From Erysipelotrichaceae bacterium (GTDB lineage Bacteria; Bacillota_I; Bacilli_A; Erysipelotrichales; Erysipelotrichaceae): DNA of 5,610 bases. Of this stretch, positions 5,142 to 5,610 are shown piece after piece. How positions within the stretch are numbered: the stretch's first letter is position 1; every line of letters begins with the position of its first letter. The position numbers and the translations under genes are program-made. Location of the stretch: NCBI GenBank assembly GCA_003510215.1, contig DOKQ01000120.1, forward strand, positions 1 to 5,610, in the 5' to 3' direction. The notes under the pieces are model-generated. The model did no database searches and was not told where the DNA came from. It saw only the letters and a program-made list of their open reading frames with translations.

Positions 5142-5610
5142 AGCAAAAAGTACTAACAGGAACTTTATTGGTGGGTATTTTGGGTCCAATCCTGTATTTT
5201 GGAGGATTGGCTTTTGATGTGCTTGTGATCCTGTTTTTATTTTTAGGATCACTAGAAATTGCCGATATTTATAAGAAGGAGTGGCCGTCATTTATGAGAT
5301 GGCTGGTTGTCGTCATTACCTTTGGTGTTGCTTTTGCTCCCATTGAGTATTTCATGGTGACACTGGTCAGTTTACTCATTCTACTTTTTACTCTATCAGT
5401 CTTGTTTGAAAATATACATTTTTTCAGTATCACCTATTTGTTTGTTATGTTAACGATTGTAGCCTTGGCTGTAAAAGGATTTATCTATTTTGAGTCATTA
5501 AGTTCACTTGTGATCTTCTATGTGGCTGTTGCCACGTATATGGCTGATACAGCTGCATACTTTGTCGGTGTGACGATGGGAAAACATAAACTGGCACCAA
5601 GAGTATCTCC
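5138..5610 (+). CDS. cdsA: Phosphatidate cytidylyltransferase (CDP-diacylglycerol synthase), N-terminal part
   Basis: CdsA makes CDP-diacylglycerol from phosphatidate and CTP, the branch point of phospholipid synthesis, as an integral membrane enzyme. The first 157 codons are present and the frame is open at the right edge; the family signature with the catalytic aspartates near the C-terminus is outside. The visible part opens with MKQKVLTGTLLVGILGP and holds several hydrophobic stretches consistent with membrane helices, roughly residues 6-38, 54-68, 72-90, 97-113 and 121-135. ADTAAYFVG (136-144) and GKHKLAP (148-154) then match the family's ADTgAYFvG....GKhKLaP block. GGAGG at 5127-5131 lies six bases before ATG 5138, which overlaps the uppS stop as ATGA. 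In many Bacillota uppS-cdsA is followed by dxr and a site-2 protease gene. Confidence 0.92.
   Translation, partial: MKQKVLTGTLLVGILGPILYFGGLAFDVLVILFLFLGSLEIADIYKKEWPSFMRWLVVVITFGVAFAPIEYFMVTLVSLLILLFTLSVLFENIHFFSITYLFVMLTIVALAVKGFIYFESLSSLVIFYVAVATYMADTAAYFVGVTMGKHKLAPRVS

Overview
The window looks like ordinary housekeeping chromosome from a low-GC Bacillota (Firmicutes). It is AT-rich, has strong purine-rich Shine-Dalgarno sites, and every gene is on the + strand. The order trmFO-xerC-rpsB-tsf-pyrH-frr-uppS-cdsA is the classic Bacillota translation/envelope cluster. From memory, Bacillus has hslV-hslU-codY after xerC (codV); here xerC is followed directly by the rpsB promoter. That compact form would fit a lineage such as the Erysipelotrichia, but this is inference and the species cannot be named from the window.

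Layout: 1-204 is the 3' end of trmFO (tRNA U54 methylation). It overlaps xerC (188-1084), an intact tyrosine recombinase of the chromosome-dimer-resolution type. A 197-bp gap (1085-1281) follows, holding a well-formed sigma-A-type promoter and a leader of about 105 nt with a possible nested stem structure. Next come rpsB (ribosomal protein S2, with a long arginine-rich tail) and tsf (EF-Ts), which overlap by 8 bp. A short rho-independent-terminator-like hairpin follows tsf, then pyrH (UMP kinase) and frr (ribosome recycling factor), which share an ATGA overlap. A second terminator-like hairpin begins two bases after the frr stop and lies at or inside the start of uppS (undecaprenyl diphosphate synthase). 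uppS overlaps cdsA (CDP-diacylglycerol synthase) by ATGA, and cdsA runs off the right edge.

How the genes fit together: one promoter before rpsB probably drives the whole rpsB-to-cdsA unit. The two hairpins divide it into three tiers: S2/EF-Ts (needed in large amounts), UMP kinase/RRF, and the lipid-carrier and phospholipid enzymes (needed in small amounts). The first four products of this unit serve translation and pyrimidine nucleotide supply. The last two start cell-wall carrier and phospholipid synthesis.

I found no mobile element, CRISPR array, tRNA, rRNA or evidently novel multi-gene system. The points most worth a second look are regulatory: the rpsB leader structure, the two intra-operon hairpins, the ambiguous uppS start, and the S2 tail.
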